This document shows positions 1-7,467 of a stretch of DNA of 12,666 nt, piece after piece; the stretch's first letter is position 1; the number at the start of each line of letters is the position of its first letter. Location of the stretch: NCBI GenBank assembly GCA_902463905.1, contig CABQHF010000038.1, positions 1 through 12,666 on the forward strand. Reading direction: 5' to 3'. The notes under the pieces are model-generated. The model worked only from the letters and a program-made list of their open reading frames with translations. It had not been told where the DNA came from and made no database searches. The position numbers were made by a program, and so were the translations under genes. Origin of the DNA: an uncultured Faecalibacterium sp. (GTDB taxonomy: Bacteria; Bacillota; Clostridia; Oscillospirales; Ruminococcaceae).

Positions 1-86
1 GTCGCGCCGTTGTTCAGCGGAAACAGCACCAGCTGGTAGGTTTTGGCGCGGTTCACACTCGACGCCGTTGTTTTGGGTTCGCCCAT
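1..86 (-). CDS. Partial N-terminus of probable GPH/MFS sugar:cation symporter
   Basis: Only the first 28 codons are present; the gene runs off the left edge. The start ATG at 86-84 follows a good ribosome binding site (AAGGAGAG, about 92-99). The visible peptide contains NRAKTYQLVLFPLNNGA. A basic stretch followed by an aromatic-Q-hydrophobic run and LNN-A is typical of the beginning of glycoside-pentoside-hexuronide:cation symporters, where it enters the first membrane helix. If so, the protein imports a glycoside or sugar with Na+ or H+ at the cytoplasmic membrane. It lies downstream of the GH2, GH3 and four-helix genes on the same strand, as expected for a glycan-use operon, but a hairpin separates it from them. 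With so little sequence, another MFS permease is possible. Confidence 0.55.
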   Translation of the reverse strand, partial: MGEPKTTASSVNRAKTYQLVLFPLNNGA

Positions 87-111
87 TGCGGTCTCTCCTT
101 TTTTCTTTGAT

Positions 112-157
112 AAAAAGCGGCAGCCCACCCCACCTATGGTAACGGGGCAGGCTGCCG
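112..157 (-). terminator. Terminator-like hairpin before the transporter gene
   Basis: CGGCAGCC (118-125) pairs perfectly with GGCTGCCG (150-157). Inside it, CCCC (128-131) and ACC (132-134) can pair with GGGG (144-147) and GGT (138-140). Read on the minus strand, the stem is followed by a run of five T (116-112). It lies after the stop of the four-helix gene and only about 26 bases before the transporter start. It could be a true operon end or a leaky terminator that lowers transporter expression. No T-run follows on the plus strand. Confidence 0.7.
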
Positions 158-192
158 TGATCGGGTACTAAAGGGTCACAGAAAAAGGTCTC

Positions 193-630
193 TTACTTGG
201 TTGCCTTGCAGAAGGAGCCGATGATCATGGCAACGATGGCCACGACATAGCAGACCAGGCAGGCCACGGTGACGTAAAAGACGTGCCAGCCGACCATGTT
301 CTGAGAGTTGAAGGAGAACAGGCCGGAGATCAGCAGGATGCGGCTGTTGATGACATTGCCCATGGTGGCAACGATCAGAGCGATGGCTGCCATGGTAGCG
401 GCCAGGCCGATGAAGCCGTTTTCATCCTTGCCCTTGCTGGCTGCCCAGATGCCGCCGACCACCAGAACAGCGGCCAGGATGCTCTGGGCCACCAGACGGG
501 TCAGAGCTGCCAGTGCATTGGCCTCGCTGTAAGTGCTGCTCATTACCATAGCGATGGTGCCGGCAACGGCGAGGACCACAGCAACTGCGTTGAAATAGAA
601 GGCTGCGCCCTGTTTTTTCAGAAAGGTCAT
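193..630 (-). CDS. Small four-helix membrane protein, coupled to GH3
   Basis: This is a 145-residue hydrophobic protein that I cannot assign to a named family. The chosen start is the ATG at 630, one base after the GH3 stop codon (634-632); its ribosome binding site AAGGAGG lies inside the last GH3 codons, so translation is probably coupled. A longer in-frame reading to 693 would overlap GH3 and has no signal of its own. Four membrane helices are visible at about residues 11-30, 45-63, 72-92 and 116-138, with short polar loops (SKGKDENG after helix 2) and a basic C-terminus (CKATK). No catalytic motif is seen. Its position between a membrane-anchored GH3 and a symporter suggests it helps fold, tether or organise one of them. 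That role is inference. Confidence 0.85.
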   Translation of the reverse strand: MTFLKKQGAAFYFNAVAVVLAVAGTIAMVMSSTYSEANALAALTRLVAQSILAAVLVVGGIWAASKGKDENGFIGLAATMAAIALIVATMGNVINSRILLISGLFSFNSQNMVGWHVFYVTVACLVCYVVAIVAMIIGSFCKATK

Positions 631-631
631 A

Positions 632-3600
632 TCAGTGAACCTCCTTCTTGCTCTTCTTGCGGACGGAGAGAACATAACCTGCGCCGCAGGCAACCGTCAG
701 GATGCCGGATACTGCGATCAGAGCGATGTAAGCTGCACGCCACCAGGTCATGGTCTGGACGATGCGGGTGGTGCTGTTGTAGCGGTTCATCAGGTTGGAG
801 TGTGCCATTGCATACAGGATGTTGTGTGCAGACTCCTTGACGTGCTGCTGCAGGTTTGCATCGCCGTCCAGCAGGGTGCTGCTGACAGAGCTGCCGTCCA
901 CCTGGGTCGCAAAAGTGGTGTCGGTCTCCAGGGTGGTGGAGCCGTAGAAGCCGGAGATGCCACGGGTATCAAAGCAGGTAACACCGGAGTTCAGAACAGC
1001 ACCGTACAGGTCGGTATCGTCGTAGATATCGGTAACGGCGTAGCCCTTGAAGCCCCACTCCTTCTTCAGGATGTTGGTGTTCATGCCAACGCTGGAGGTG
1101 CACTCGACACCGCCGATCTTGGAGAAGGAGGTCATCAGACCACGCATACCTGCATCGTAGTCGTCGGTGTCGTACTTGGTAGCCTCAAATGCGATCTGGT
1201 AAGCACGCAGCTCCAGCTCACGGGCACGCTGCTCGGTCATGTAGGGAGAAACGCCGCCGCGCTCAGACTCCTGGTCGTTGAAGGCGTAGTGCTTGGGAGC
1301 AGCGATCAGGCCGTACTCCAGTGCACCGATGGCAAACTCCATGCCAGCGTTGCCGGTCAGAACAGGATCCTCAGAGTAGTACTCGCCGTTACGGCCGTTG
1401 TAAGCCTGACGATGGGTGTTCATGCCGGGGCCCCACAGGATGGGGATACCAACAAACAGGGACTCCTCGCCTACGAACTCGCCCACTGCCTTGTACAGCT
1501 CGTTGTTGAAGGAAGCAGCGACCAGCGGAGCGTTTGCGAACACTTCAGGATGCCAGTTGCCGTTAGGATCATCTGCACCGATGGTCCAGGGAGCATTGGT
1601 ATCCTTGGAGGCATTCAGGTTGACGGCAACGCCGTTGCCTGCGTTCTCGGTCATGTAAGTCTCAACCGTGCCGATGGACTCCACGCCGGGGATGCTGGGG
1701 CCGCCGTAGGTAGCCAGATACTGAGCTTCCTCCAGGGTCATCTTGTCCAGCAGTTCTGCCCACTTCGGATCGTCGAAGTCCAGGCCGTACATCTGATAGA
1801 ACATCAGGTCGCTGCTCTGGCCCCACTTGATGTCAGAAGTGTCGTCATCGGTCGCGATGGTGTAGTAGTTGCCGTTCAGGTCGCTGATCAGCTTCTCGCT
1901 GGTCAGGGTCATCTGGTCGTAGGTCTTGGGGAAGGTGCCTGCCCAGTCGGCACGGGTCAGGTAGGTGACCTCGCCGGGCTGGTAGTAGTTCCAATCGGAG
2001 TAGGGGATCTGGTTGGAGATCTTCTCACCGGTCTTGGAAACAGAGAAGGCGGTGCGGGAGATCATATCCTCGGTGATCTCCTGAGCCACTGCAGCAGCTG
2101 CGCTGCCGGTGCCCACCATCTTGGCCTGATCTGCGCCCTGCAGCACCAGGATGTTGTTCAGAGCGTCGTGTGCGCCGTTGCCGGCTGCAAAGTAGTAGGT
2201 GCCGGGATCCAGAACATAGGTGCCGGTGGTGCCGTCGCCGTTGTCGTGGTTCATGTCGTAGCTGGCGATGTACTGCAGATCGACCTTGACGGGAACGATC
2301 TCAGATGCGCCGGGAGCCAGTTCGCTGGACTTCTCGAAGTTCAGCAGCTGGATAGCCACCTTTTCCAGGCCGCCCTCGGTGTAGGGAGCCTGACCGTAGA
2401 TCTGCACAGGGGTCTTGCCGGGGACCTTGCCGGTGTTGGTGACCTTCACGTTGAAGGTAGCAAAGGCATGGGGTGCGCCGGTCTCGCTGTCGATGGTCAC
2501 GCTGATCTCAGGCTGACCCTGGATCTCCTGCGTGAAGGTGGTGTAGCTCAGGCCGTAGCCAAAGCCGTAGGCCACTTCGTTGTCGTAGTTCCACTCGGTG
2601 GAAGAAGCGTATGCACCCACGGGAGAGGCAGCGTTGCCCACGCCGTTGACGCAGTCTGCATAACGGGTCTCGTAGTAACGGTAACCGGTGTACAGGCCCT
2701 CAGCCTCGATGGTGTAAGCACCGGGGGTGAAGCTCAGCAGGCCGCCGGAACGGCTGATGACTTCGGCAGTGTTGGTATAGTACATCTTGCCCATGTTCTG
2801 CATAGCGGGAGCAGACATATTATAGGTGGGGTAGATGTCGGGCAGACCGCCGGAGGGGCTGGTGCGGCCGCAGAGGATGTCGGCGATGCCGGTCATGCCG
2901 TAGCAGCCGGGGAAGCCGATCCACAGGATCGCATCAATATCGGGATCGTTCTTCAGATCGCCGATCTCAACGGCAGTTGCGCTGTTGACCAGAACGATGA
3001 CCTTATCGCTGGCCTTCTTTGCGGTCTCGATGATGTCACGCTCGTTGGTGGTCAGAGCCAGAGGCTCCTCTGCGCCCAGACCCTCTGCGATGCCGCCGGG
3101 CAGGTAGTCCTTGGACTCTGCGCTGGGACGGCTGATGACCACGATGGATGCATCGCCATACTGGGCAAAGCTGGACTCATAGCTGCTGTCCACAGCTGCG
3201 ATCTCGGCCAGAGAGGGCTCGCCCGGATCGTAGACCTCAGCGGGAGACTCGTTGTTGGCGTGGTTGTAGGTCTCGTTCAGCTTCTCATAGATGCTGACCA
3301 TGGTGGGGTTGATCTCGTAGCCTGCACCCTCGAACTCAAACTCGTCACCGCTCCAGGAGGACACGGTGCGGCCGACTGTGGTCTCGCCAGTCTGACGGTT
3401 GGTGTTCACACTGGTGGTGATGGTGTTGGCAAAGTCCGTCTTGCTCTGGCTCAGAGCCTGCTCCAGATTGATGAAGCCGCCCCATGCCTTGACGCCAAAG
3501 CTGGAACCCACCAGAGGCACATGAGAGCGGATGCCCAGCAGAGTGACCTTGGAGCCGCTTGCCAGAGGCAGCGCACCGTTCTCATTCTTCAGCAGAACGG

Positions 3601-3883
3601 CGCCCTCTGCCGCCTGCTGGCGGTTCAGGTTCATTGCCTTCTGGATGAGGGCGTGAGAGTTGCCGGTACCGTCCTCGTTCAGGACTTCGGCAGACGGGGT
3701 AAATTTATTGTAGAGCGGGTCCGCATCGGTGCTCTCCGAGACAAACTTCTCGCTCTGGGTTCCGAGGTTGGTGTCGATGGTCGACTTATAGCCTTCGAGG
3801 GTCACGCCTGTCACGATAGACAGCGAGAAAACGAAGGTAAGCAGTGCAGTCAGACCGCGCAGCACCATACTTTTCTTAGCCAT
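632..3883 (-). CDS. Membrane-anchored GH3 glycoside hydrolase with inverted domain order
   Basis: This 1083-residue beta-glycosidase of family GH3 has its domains in the reverse of the common order. The alpha/beta-sandwich comes first (GAVLLKNENGALPL at 94-107, GYRYYETR at 400-407, AYGFGYGLSYTTF at 438-450). A fibronectin-III-like region follows at about 470-585. The TIM barrel comes last, at about 690-1030. Barrel motifs are WGPGMNTHR (817-825), GRNGEYYSEDP (830-840), APKHYAFNDQE (862-872) and GYAVTDIYD (947-955), making D952 the likely nucleophile. E256 in PSAESKD aligns with the usual GEG acid/base and is the candidate. Residues 7-28 are a hydrophobic signal or anchor; about 1048-1073 form a second membrane segment followed by a basic tail (RKKSKKEVH), so the enzyme should face outward. 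The ATG at 3883 has an AAAGGAGA site. Inverted-order GH3 enzymes are known in rumen and gut Firmicutes. The substrate cannot be read from sequence. Confidence 0.93.
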   Translation of the reverse strand: MAKKSMVLRGLTALLTFVFSLSIVTGVTLEGYKSTIDTNLGTQSEKFVSESTDADPLYNKFTPSAEVLNEDGTGNSHALIQKAMNLNRQQAAEGAVLLKNENGALPLASGSKVTLLGIRSHVPLVGSSFGVKAWGGFINLEQALSQSKTDFANTITTSVNTNRQTGETTVGRTVSSWSGDEFEFEGAGYEINPTMVSIYEKLNETYNHANNESPAEVYDPGEPSLAEIAAVDSSYESSFAQYGDASIVVISRPSAESKDYLPGGIAEGLGAEEPLALTTNERDIIETAKKASDKVIVLVNSATAVEIGDLKNDPDIDAILWIGFPGCYGMTGIADILCGRTSPSGGLPDIYPTYNMSAPAMQNMGKMYYTNTAEVISRSGGLLSFTPGAYTIEAEGLYTGYRYYETRYADCVNGVGNAASPVGAYASSTEWNYDNEVAYGFGYGLSYTTFTQEIQGQPEISVTIDSETGAPHAFATFNVKVTNTGKVPGKTPVQIYGQAPYTEGGLEKVAIQLLNFEKSSELAPGASEIVPVKVDLQYIASYDMNHDNGDGTTGTYVLDPGTYYFAAGNGAHDALNNILVLQGADQAKMVGTGSAAAAVAQEITEDMISRTAFSVSKTGEKISNQIPYSDWNYYQPGEVTYLTRADWAGTFPKTYDQMTLTSEKLISDLNGNYYTIATDDDTSDIKWGQSSDLMFYQMYGLDFDDPKWAELLDKMTLEEAQYLATYGGPSIPGVESIGTVETYMTENAGNGVAVNLNASKDTNAPWTIGADDPNGNWHPEVFANAPLVAASFNNELYKAVGEFVGEESLFVGIPILWGPGMNTHRQAYNGRNGEYYSEDPVLTGNAGMEFAIGALEYGLIAAPKHYAFNDQESERGGVSPYMTEQRARELELRAYQIAFEATKYDTDDYDAGMRGLMTSFSKIGGVECTSSVGMNTNILKKEWGFKGYAVTDIYDDTDLYGAVLNSGVTCFDTRGISGFYGSTTLETDTTFATQVDGSSVSSTLLDGDANLQQHVKESAHNILYAMAHSNLMNRYNSTTRIVQTMTWWRAAYIALIAVSGILTVACGAGYVLSVRKKSKKEVH

Positions 3884-3995
3884 GCTGTTCTCCTTTTCTT
3901 TTTTGCATCGTTCTTATCCTGCCGCACCAGACAGCCGTTTTTTTGGTTTTGCTCCCTCCTTTTGATTCAACTTCTTCAAAGTGCAAAACCGGTGC

Positions 3996-5915
3996 TTAGA
4001 CCCAGTTCGCACTCTTCGACTTGGTTTTTACCAGCTTGTAGCTGGGGTTGGGCTGGCCCACCTGGCGGAACACTGCGGTGTCGATGCAGTCCCCGGCCAC
4101 AGCCTTTACTTCCACTTCCCCGGCAAGGGGCAGCTGGAAGGTAAACACCTTCCGGCCGGTCTGCTCTGCCAGCTTTTTGCCGTTGGCGTACAGGGCCACC
4201 GTGTCCTGGTTGGAGTAGACTTTTACCTCGATCTCTTTCTCGGTGCGGTCGGTGAACCGCTTGGAGCAGATGTGAACAAAGTTTTCCTCGCTCCACCAAG
4301 CCTTGTAAAGATAGAAGCTGTCCTTTTTGGTCTTGCGGTCAAAGGTGACCAGGCCCTTGTGGTTCATGCCCGGCTCGCCGCCCTGATCCCGGGCGTCGGC
4401 TGCAAAGTCGAACATATTCCAAACGTGGGTAGACCACAGCCAGGGGTGACGGTCAAAGCACTTCAGCATATACTCGTGGTACTTGGCCTGATACTCCTCG
4501 GTGTGGTCGCCGCGGCGGGGCCGTGCGCTGTGCAGGTTGGGCATCCCCTCGGCGCCGTACTCGGAGAAGCCCAGGGCACGGTTGGGGTACACCAGATGGA
4601 AAAAGCCCATCCACAGGTCATTCAGGAACAAGCCCGGCACATACCAGCCCAGGTACAGGTTCCAGCTCACCAGATCGGTGATGTGGGCCACCGGGTTGAA
4701 GGGGCCGCACATGGCGTAGCAGGCCAGGGTAGTAAGGCGGGTGGGGTCCATCTTGTGGCACAGGTCGTTGAGCTCCCGGTGGTTATCCAGCATATCCGCC
4801 TTGTCCTTGGTGGAGATGGTGATCTCGTTGGACACGCCCCAGCAGACGATGGAGGGGTGATTGTAGTTCTGGTGGATCAGTTCCTTCATCTGGCTGATGG
4901 TGTTGGCGCGGCCATTGGGCAGATGCTCCGAGATATAGGGGATCTCGGCCCAGACCACCATGCCGTACTTGTCGCACAGGTCATAGAAATACTGATCATG
5001 CTGGTAGTGGGCCAGACGGACGGTGTTGGCACCGATCTCCCGGATGAGTGCCATATCCTCGTCGTGCATCTCCCGGGTGATGGCGTTGCCCAGGCCCTTG
5101 CGATCCTGATGACGGGAAACGCCGTGGAGGGGGTAAAGTTTGCCGTTGAGGAAGAAGCCCTTCTTCGGATCCACCGAGAAGCTGCGGATGCCTACGCGGG
5201 TGGTTACCTCGTCCACGGCCTCGCCGTCTGCCAGCAGGCGGACGATGCAGGTGTACAGGTACGGGTCCTTCACGCCGTTCCACAGGTGGGGTGCCTCCAG
5301 ATGCAGCTGTGCATCTGCGCCTTCCGCTGCAGCCACCTCAGTGCCGGCAGCGTCCAGCAGCGTGACCGACACCGTGCCTTCGCCCTCCACAAGGGTCTCC
5401 ACACGGATGTCCGCCTTGTCCTGCTTAAGGGTCGGGGTGATCTTCACGCCTGTGTCACCGAAGTGGCCGAGGGCGATGTGGTTCTTGGGCACCACCAGCA
5501 GGCTCACATCGCGGTAAATGCCGCCGTAGAAGGTAAAGTCTGCTTTCTGGGGGTAAACGCGGTCGTTGACGCTGTTGTCCACTTCCACCGTGAGGACATT
5601 CTCCGCTTTGAGCAGGGATGTGATTTCCGCCCGGAAGGTGGAATAGCCGCCGTCGTGGCTGCAGACCGCCTCTCCATTCAGCATCACCTTTGCACTGGCG
5701 TTGACGCCCTCGAACTGCAGCCAGACCTGCTGGCTCTCTGCCTCATATGCCGGTGCCGCAAAACGCGTCTGGTAGGTGCAGCTCCCGCGCCAGTAATCGT
5801 TGCCGCCATCCTGGCCATCCTTGGCATTCCAGGTGTGCGGCAGCTGCACGGGCACGGTGCTTCCGTCCGGGCCGGCGAACTGCCAGTTATCCATGAGCTT
5901 GGCAATGCTTCGCAT
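3996..5915 (-). CDS. Cytoplasmic GH2 glycoside hydrolase (beta-galactosidase or beta-glucuronidase type)
   Basis: This 639-residue enzyme has the GH2 layout: a jelly-roll sugar-binding domain (about 1-145, with LPHTWNAKDG and YWRGSCTYQ), an immunoglobulin-like domain (about 150-250), a TIM barrel (about 255-545) and a small C-terminal beta domain. SNE places the acid/base at E364; FSEYGAEG places the nucleophile at E452; HGVSRHQD and NTVRLAHYQHD are standard barrel motifs. MNHKG (N518-x-K520) matches the N-x-K motif that recognises the carboxylate in beta-glucuronidases, but related beta-galactosidases carry similar sequences, so the substrate is open. No signal peptide is present, so it acts inside the cell. 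A TTG at 5918 is also in frame, but AGGAGGA (5921-5927) spaces better to the ATG at 5915. GH3 follows after 112 bases. It opens the glycoside operon. Confidence 0.93.
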   Translation of the reverse strand: MRSIAKLMDNWQFAGPDGSTVPVQLPHTWNAKDGQDGGNDYWRGSCTYQTRFAAPAYEAESQQVWLQFEGVNASAKVMLNGEAVCSHDGGYSTFRAEITSLLKAENVLTVEVDNSVNDRVYPQKADFTFYGGIYRDVSLLVVPKNHIALGHFGDTGVKITPTLKQDKADIRVETLVEGEGTVSVTLLDAAGTEVAAAEGADAQLHLEAPHLWNGVKDPYLYTCIVRLLADGEAVDEVTTRVGIRSFSVDPKKGFFLNGKLYPLHGVSRHQDRKGLGNAITREMHDEDMALIREIGANTVRLAHYQHDQYFYDLCDKYGMVVWAEIPYISEHLPNGRANTISQMKELIHQNYNHPSIVCWGVSNEITISTKDKADMLDNHRELNDLCHKMDPTRLTTLACYAMCGPFNPVAHITDLVSWNLYLGWYVPGLFLNDLWMGFFHLVYPNRALGFSEYGAEGMPNLHSARPRRGDHTEEYQAKYHEYMLKCFDRHPWLWSTHVWNMFDFAADARDQGGEPGMNHKGLVTFDRKTKKDSFYLYKAWWSEENFVHICSKRFTDRTEKEIEVKVYSNQDTVALYANGKKLAEQTGRKVFTFQLPLAGEVEVKAVAGDCIDTAVFRQVGQPNPSYKLVKTKSKSANWV

Positions 5916-5963
5916 CAAGTTCCTCCTGTTTTTGGTGTTGTTTGGTTATTTTTCATTGACGCT

Positions 5964-5991
5964 ATTTTATCAAATAGACCATTTTTCGCAA
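5964..5991 (-). promoter_or_regulatory. Predicted sigma-A-type promoter of the GH2-GH3 operon
   Basis: On the minus strand TTGCGA (5991-5986) and TAAAAT (5969-5964) are separated by 16 bases. This would put the transcript start about 40 bases before the GH2 ATG. It lies in an AT-rich gap just after the kinase terminator. The boxes match the consensus reasonably well, but no experimental start is known. Confidence 0.55.
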
Positions 5992-6041
5992 GACGTGGTG
6001 ACTAATCGGTCAGATTTGCAGATTATTCGGTTCCAGCCTTC

Positions 6042-6085
6042 CAAATTTGAACTGATATATTTGTTCATTTCTCACAAACAATTGT
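6042..6085. promoter_or_regulatory. Operator-like palindromes upstream of the GH2 promoter
   Basis: Two perfect 8-base palindromes lie 50 to 95 bases upstream of the -35 box: CAAATTTG (6042-6049) and ACAATTGT (6078-6085). The minus-strand sequence TCAGTTCAA (6055-6047) between them resembles a single half of a LytTR binding repeat, but I see no properly spaced second half. A regulator site is plausible here. AT-rich DNA gives short palindromes by chance. Confidence 0.25.
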
Positions 6086-6101
6086 ATCCAACAGAACATA
6101 G

Positions 6102-6148
6102 AAAAGCCCGGTGCAGGCACTTCCCTTCCGGGCTGCCTGCATCGGGCT
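6102..6148 (-). terminator. Rho-independent terminator after the sensor kinase
   Basis: The arms at 6105-6119 and 6134-6148 form a 15-base-pair stem with only one G-U type pair (position 6111 against 6142) and a 14-base loop. On the minus strand it is followed by four T. It starts 16 bases after the kinase stop codon and separates the two-component system from the GH2 operon. Confidence 0.88.
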
Positions 6149-6163
6149 TGCTGCTTTCCGTCT

Positions 6164-7456
6164 TTACTTTCCCGCCTTGCAGGGGAAGATGATCTTCACC
6201 GCAAAAAAGCCGTTCTGCTCCTCGGTGGTCAGGGTCCCCTTGTATTTCTGCACGATCCGCTTCATCACCTTCAGCTCATACAGAGCCGTGCGGTTCGTCT
6301 CCTGTTCCGGGGCGCGTGCCGGGCTGATGACATTCACCACCACGAACCCCTGCCGCACGCAGACCAACAGGTCGATGCCACGGTGATCCGACTGCGTCAC
6401 CTGCACGGCGCTCTCCACCGCATGATCCAGCGCGTTGGCAAACAGCGCGTACAGGTCGCCCGCCTCAAAAAAGCGCAGGCAGCTGCCGTCCGCCACGGCA
6501 TTGAACTGGATCTTCCGGGATTCGCACAGCAGGCTTTTTTCGGTCAGCACCACATCCAGCACCTCGTTGCCGGTGTTGCAGCTGGCATCATATAAATGTA
6601 CCGCGCGCTCCGCCTCGTCGATGTGCTGTTCCACCGTGGCATCCGCCGGGGCCAGCTTCCGCAGGCTTGCGATCTGCACCTTCAGCTCGTGGCAGCGCTT
6701 GTTGATGATCTGCACATTCTGCCGGGCCACCTGATACTGCTGGCGCTGGCGCTCGTACAAAAGGTTCAGGGCATCCATCTCCTTCTGCATGGCCGATTTT
6801 TTGAACAGCTCTGTCTGGAAATAGAGCAGGGTCAGAAAATAAAACTGTCCAATGATGAACGTAGCCATCACGCTGGTCGGAACAACGTTGGGCGCATATT
6901 TCCGGATGCTCACGCTGGTCAGGAACGCTGACTGCACCATGAACAAGATGCCGATCAGAAAGGCACTGCTCAGCTGGCGCGGCCCGATGTGGTATTCCTT
7001 TTTATAAGGCATCTTACTGCCCAGCGTGTAACACACCGCCGCATAAAAGGCCAGGCCCGTCAACAGCTGACCGATCCGGCCCTGCAAAGTGGTGACTCGC
7101 AGCGGTACCCCGTACATTTCGCAGAACTTTTCCAGAAAACGCCAGCCCTCATAAGCCGTCTGACCAATCAGCAGGCTCCAGACCGCGCAGTAAAGGGCCG
7201 CGTTCCGGTTCACTTCCACACAGATCCAGACCATCAGCCCCAGCAGGATGAAGAACGCCACATACATCACCAGCAGCGAACGCTGCAATTCCGGCAGCGA
7301 GGCCGACTTTTCCAGAGGGTTCAGCAGCCAAGCCAGTGCCGCCAGCGGCAGATACATCCCGCAGGCCCGGAGCCAGAAGTGCGGCCGGTGTTTCAGCGGG
7401 ATGCAGAATGCAACCGCTGCGCCCCAGCGCATCAGCGCACGGAGCAGGATCTCCAT
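6164..7456 (-). CDS. AgrC-like GHKL sensor histidine kinase
   Basis: This 430-residue kinase has six or seven membrane helices in the first 215 residues (clear ones near 31-46, 60-82, 128-146, 162-182 and 194-214). A coiled-coil dimerisation stretch follows (about 218-255), then the H-box KRCHELKVQI with phospho-acceptor H256, and a GHKL ATPase domain with an N-box LFANALDHAVESA (N341). This is the HPK10/AgrC style, which pairs with LytTR regulators. The regulator gene ends 11 bases upstream, so the two are co-transcribed and probably coupled; the ATG at 7456 has no strong ribosome binding site of its own. Oddly, the glycine-rich segment usually read as G-x-G-L-K before RIVxKY is replaced by ALYELK (391-396), which could weaken ATP binding. 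No AgrB/AgrD pair is nearby, so the signal is unknown. Confidence 0.88.
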   Translation of the reverse strand: MEILLRALMRWGAAVAFCIPLKHRPHFWLRACGMYLPLAALAWLLNPLEKSASLPELQRSLLVMYVAFFILLGLMVWICVEVNRNAALYCAVWSLLIGQTAYEGWRFLEKFCEMYGVPLRVTTLQGRIGQLLTGLAFYAAVCYTLGSKMPYKKEYHIGPRQLSSAFLIGILFMVQSAFLTSVSIRKYAPNVVPTSVMATFIIGQFYFLTLLYFQTELFKKSAMQKEMDALNLLYERQRQQYQVARQNVQIINKRCHELKVQIASLRKLAPADATVEQHIDEAERAVHLYDASCNTGNEVLDVVLTEKSLLCESRKIQFNAVADGSCLRFFEAGDLYALFANALDHAVESAVQVTQSDHRGIDLLVCVRQGFVVVNVISPARAPEQETNRTALYELKVMKRIVQKYKGTLTTEEQNGFFAVKIIFPCKAGK

Positions 7457-7467
7457 CACCGGCGCGG

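Noticed and set aside
631..693. Longer start for the four-helix protein
   Set aside because: It would overlap the GH3 C-terminus, and the ATG at 630 has a well-placed AAGGAGG.
635..4144. A very long plus-strand open frame (over 1,100 codons) opposite GH3
   Set aside because: It is the mirror of a GC-rich coding gene: its translation is low-complexity in V, G, L, A and H, has no family motifs, and has no ribosome binding site, while the minus-strand reading has clear GH3 motifs.
3981..6005. Long plus-strand open frame opposite GH2
   Set aside because: Same reason: a shadow of GH2 codon usage without motifs, spanning the GH2 gene and its promoter.
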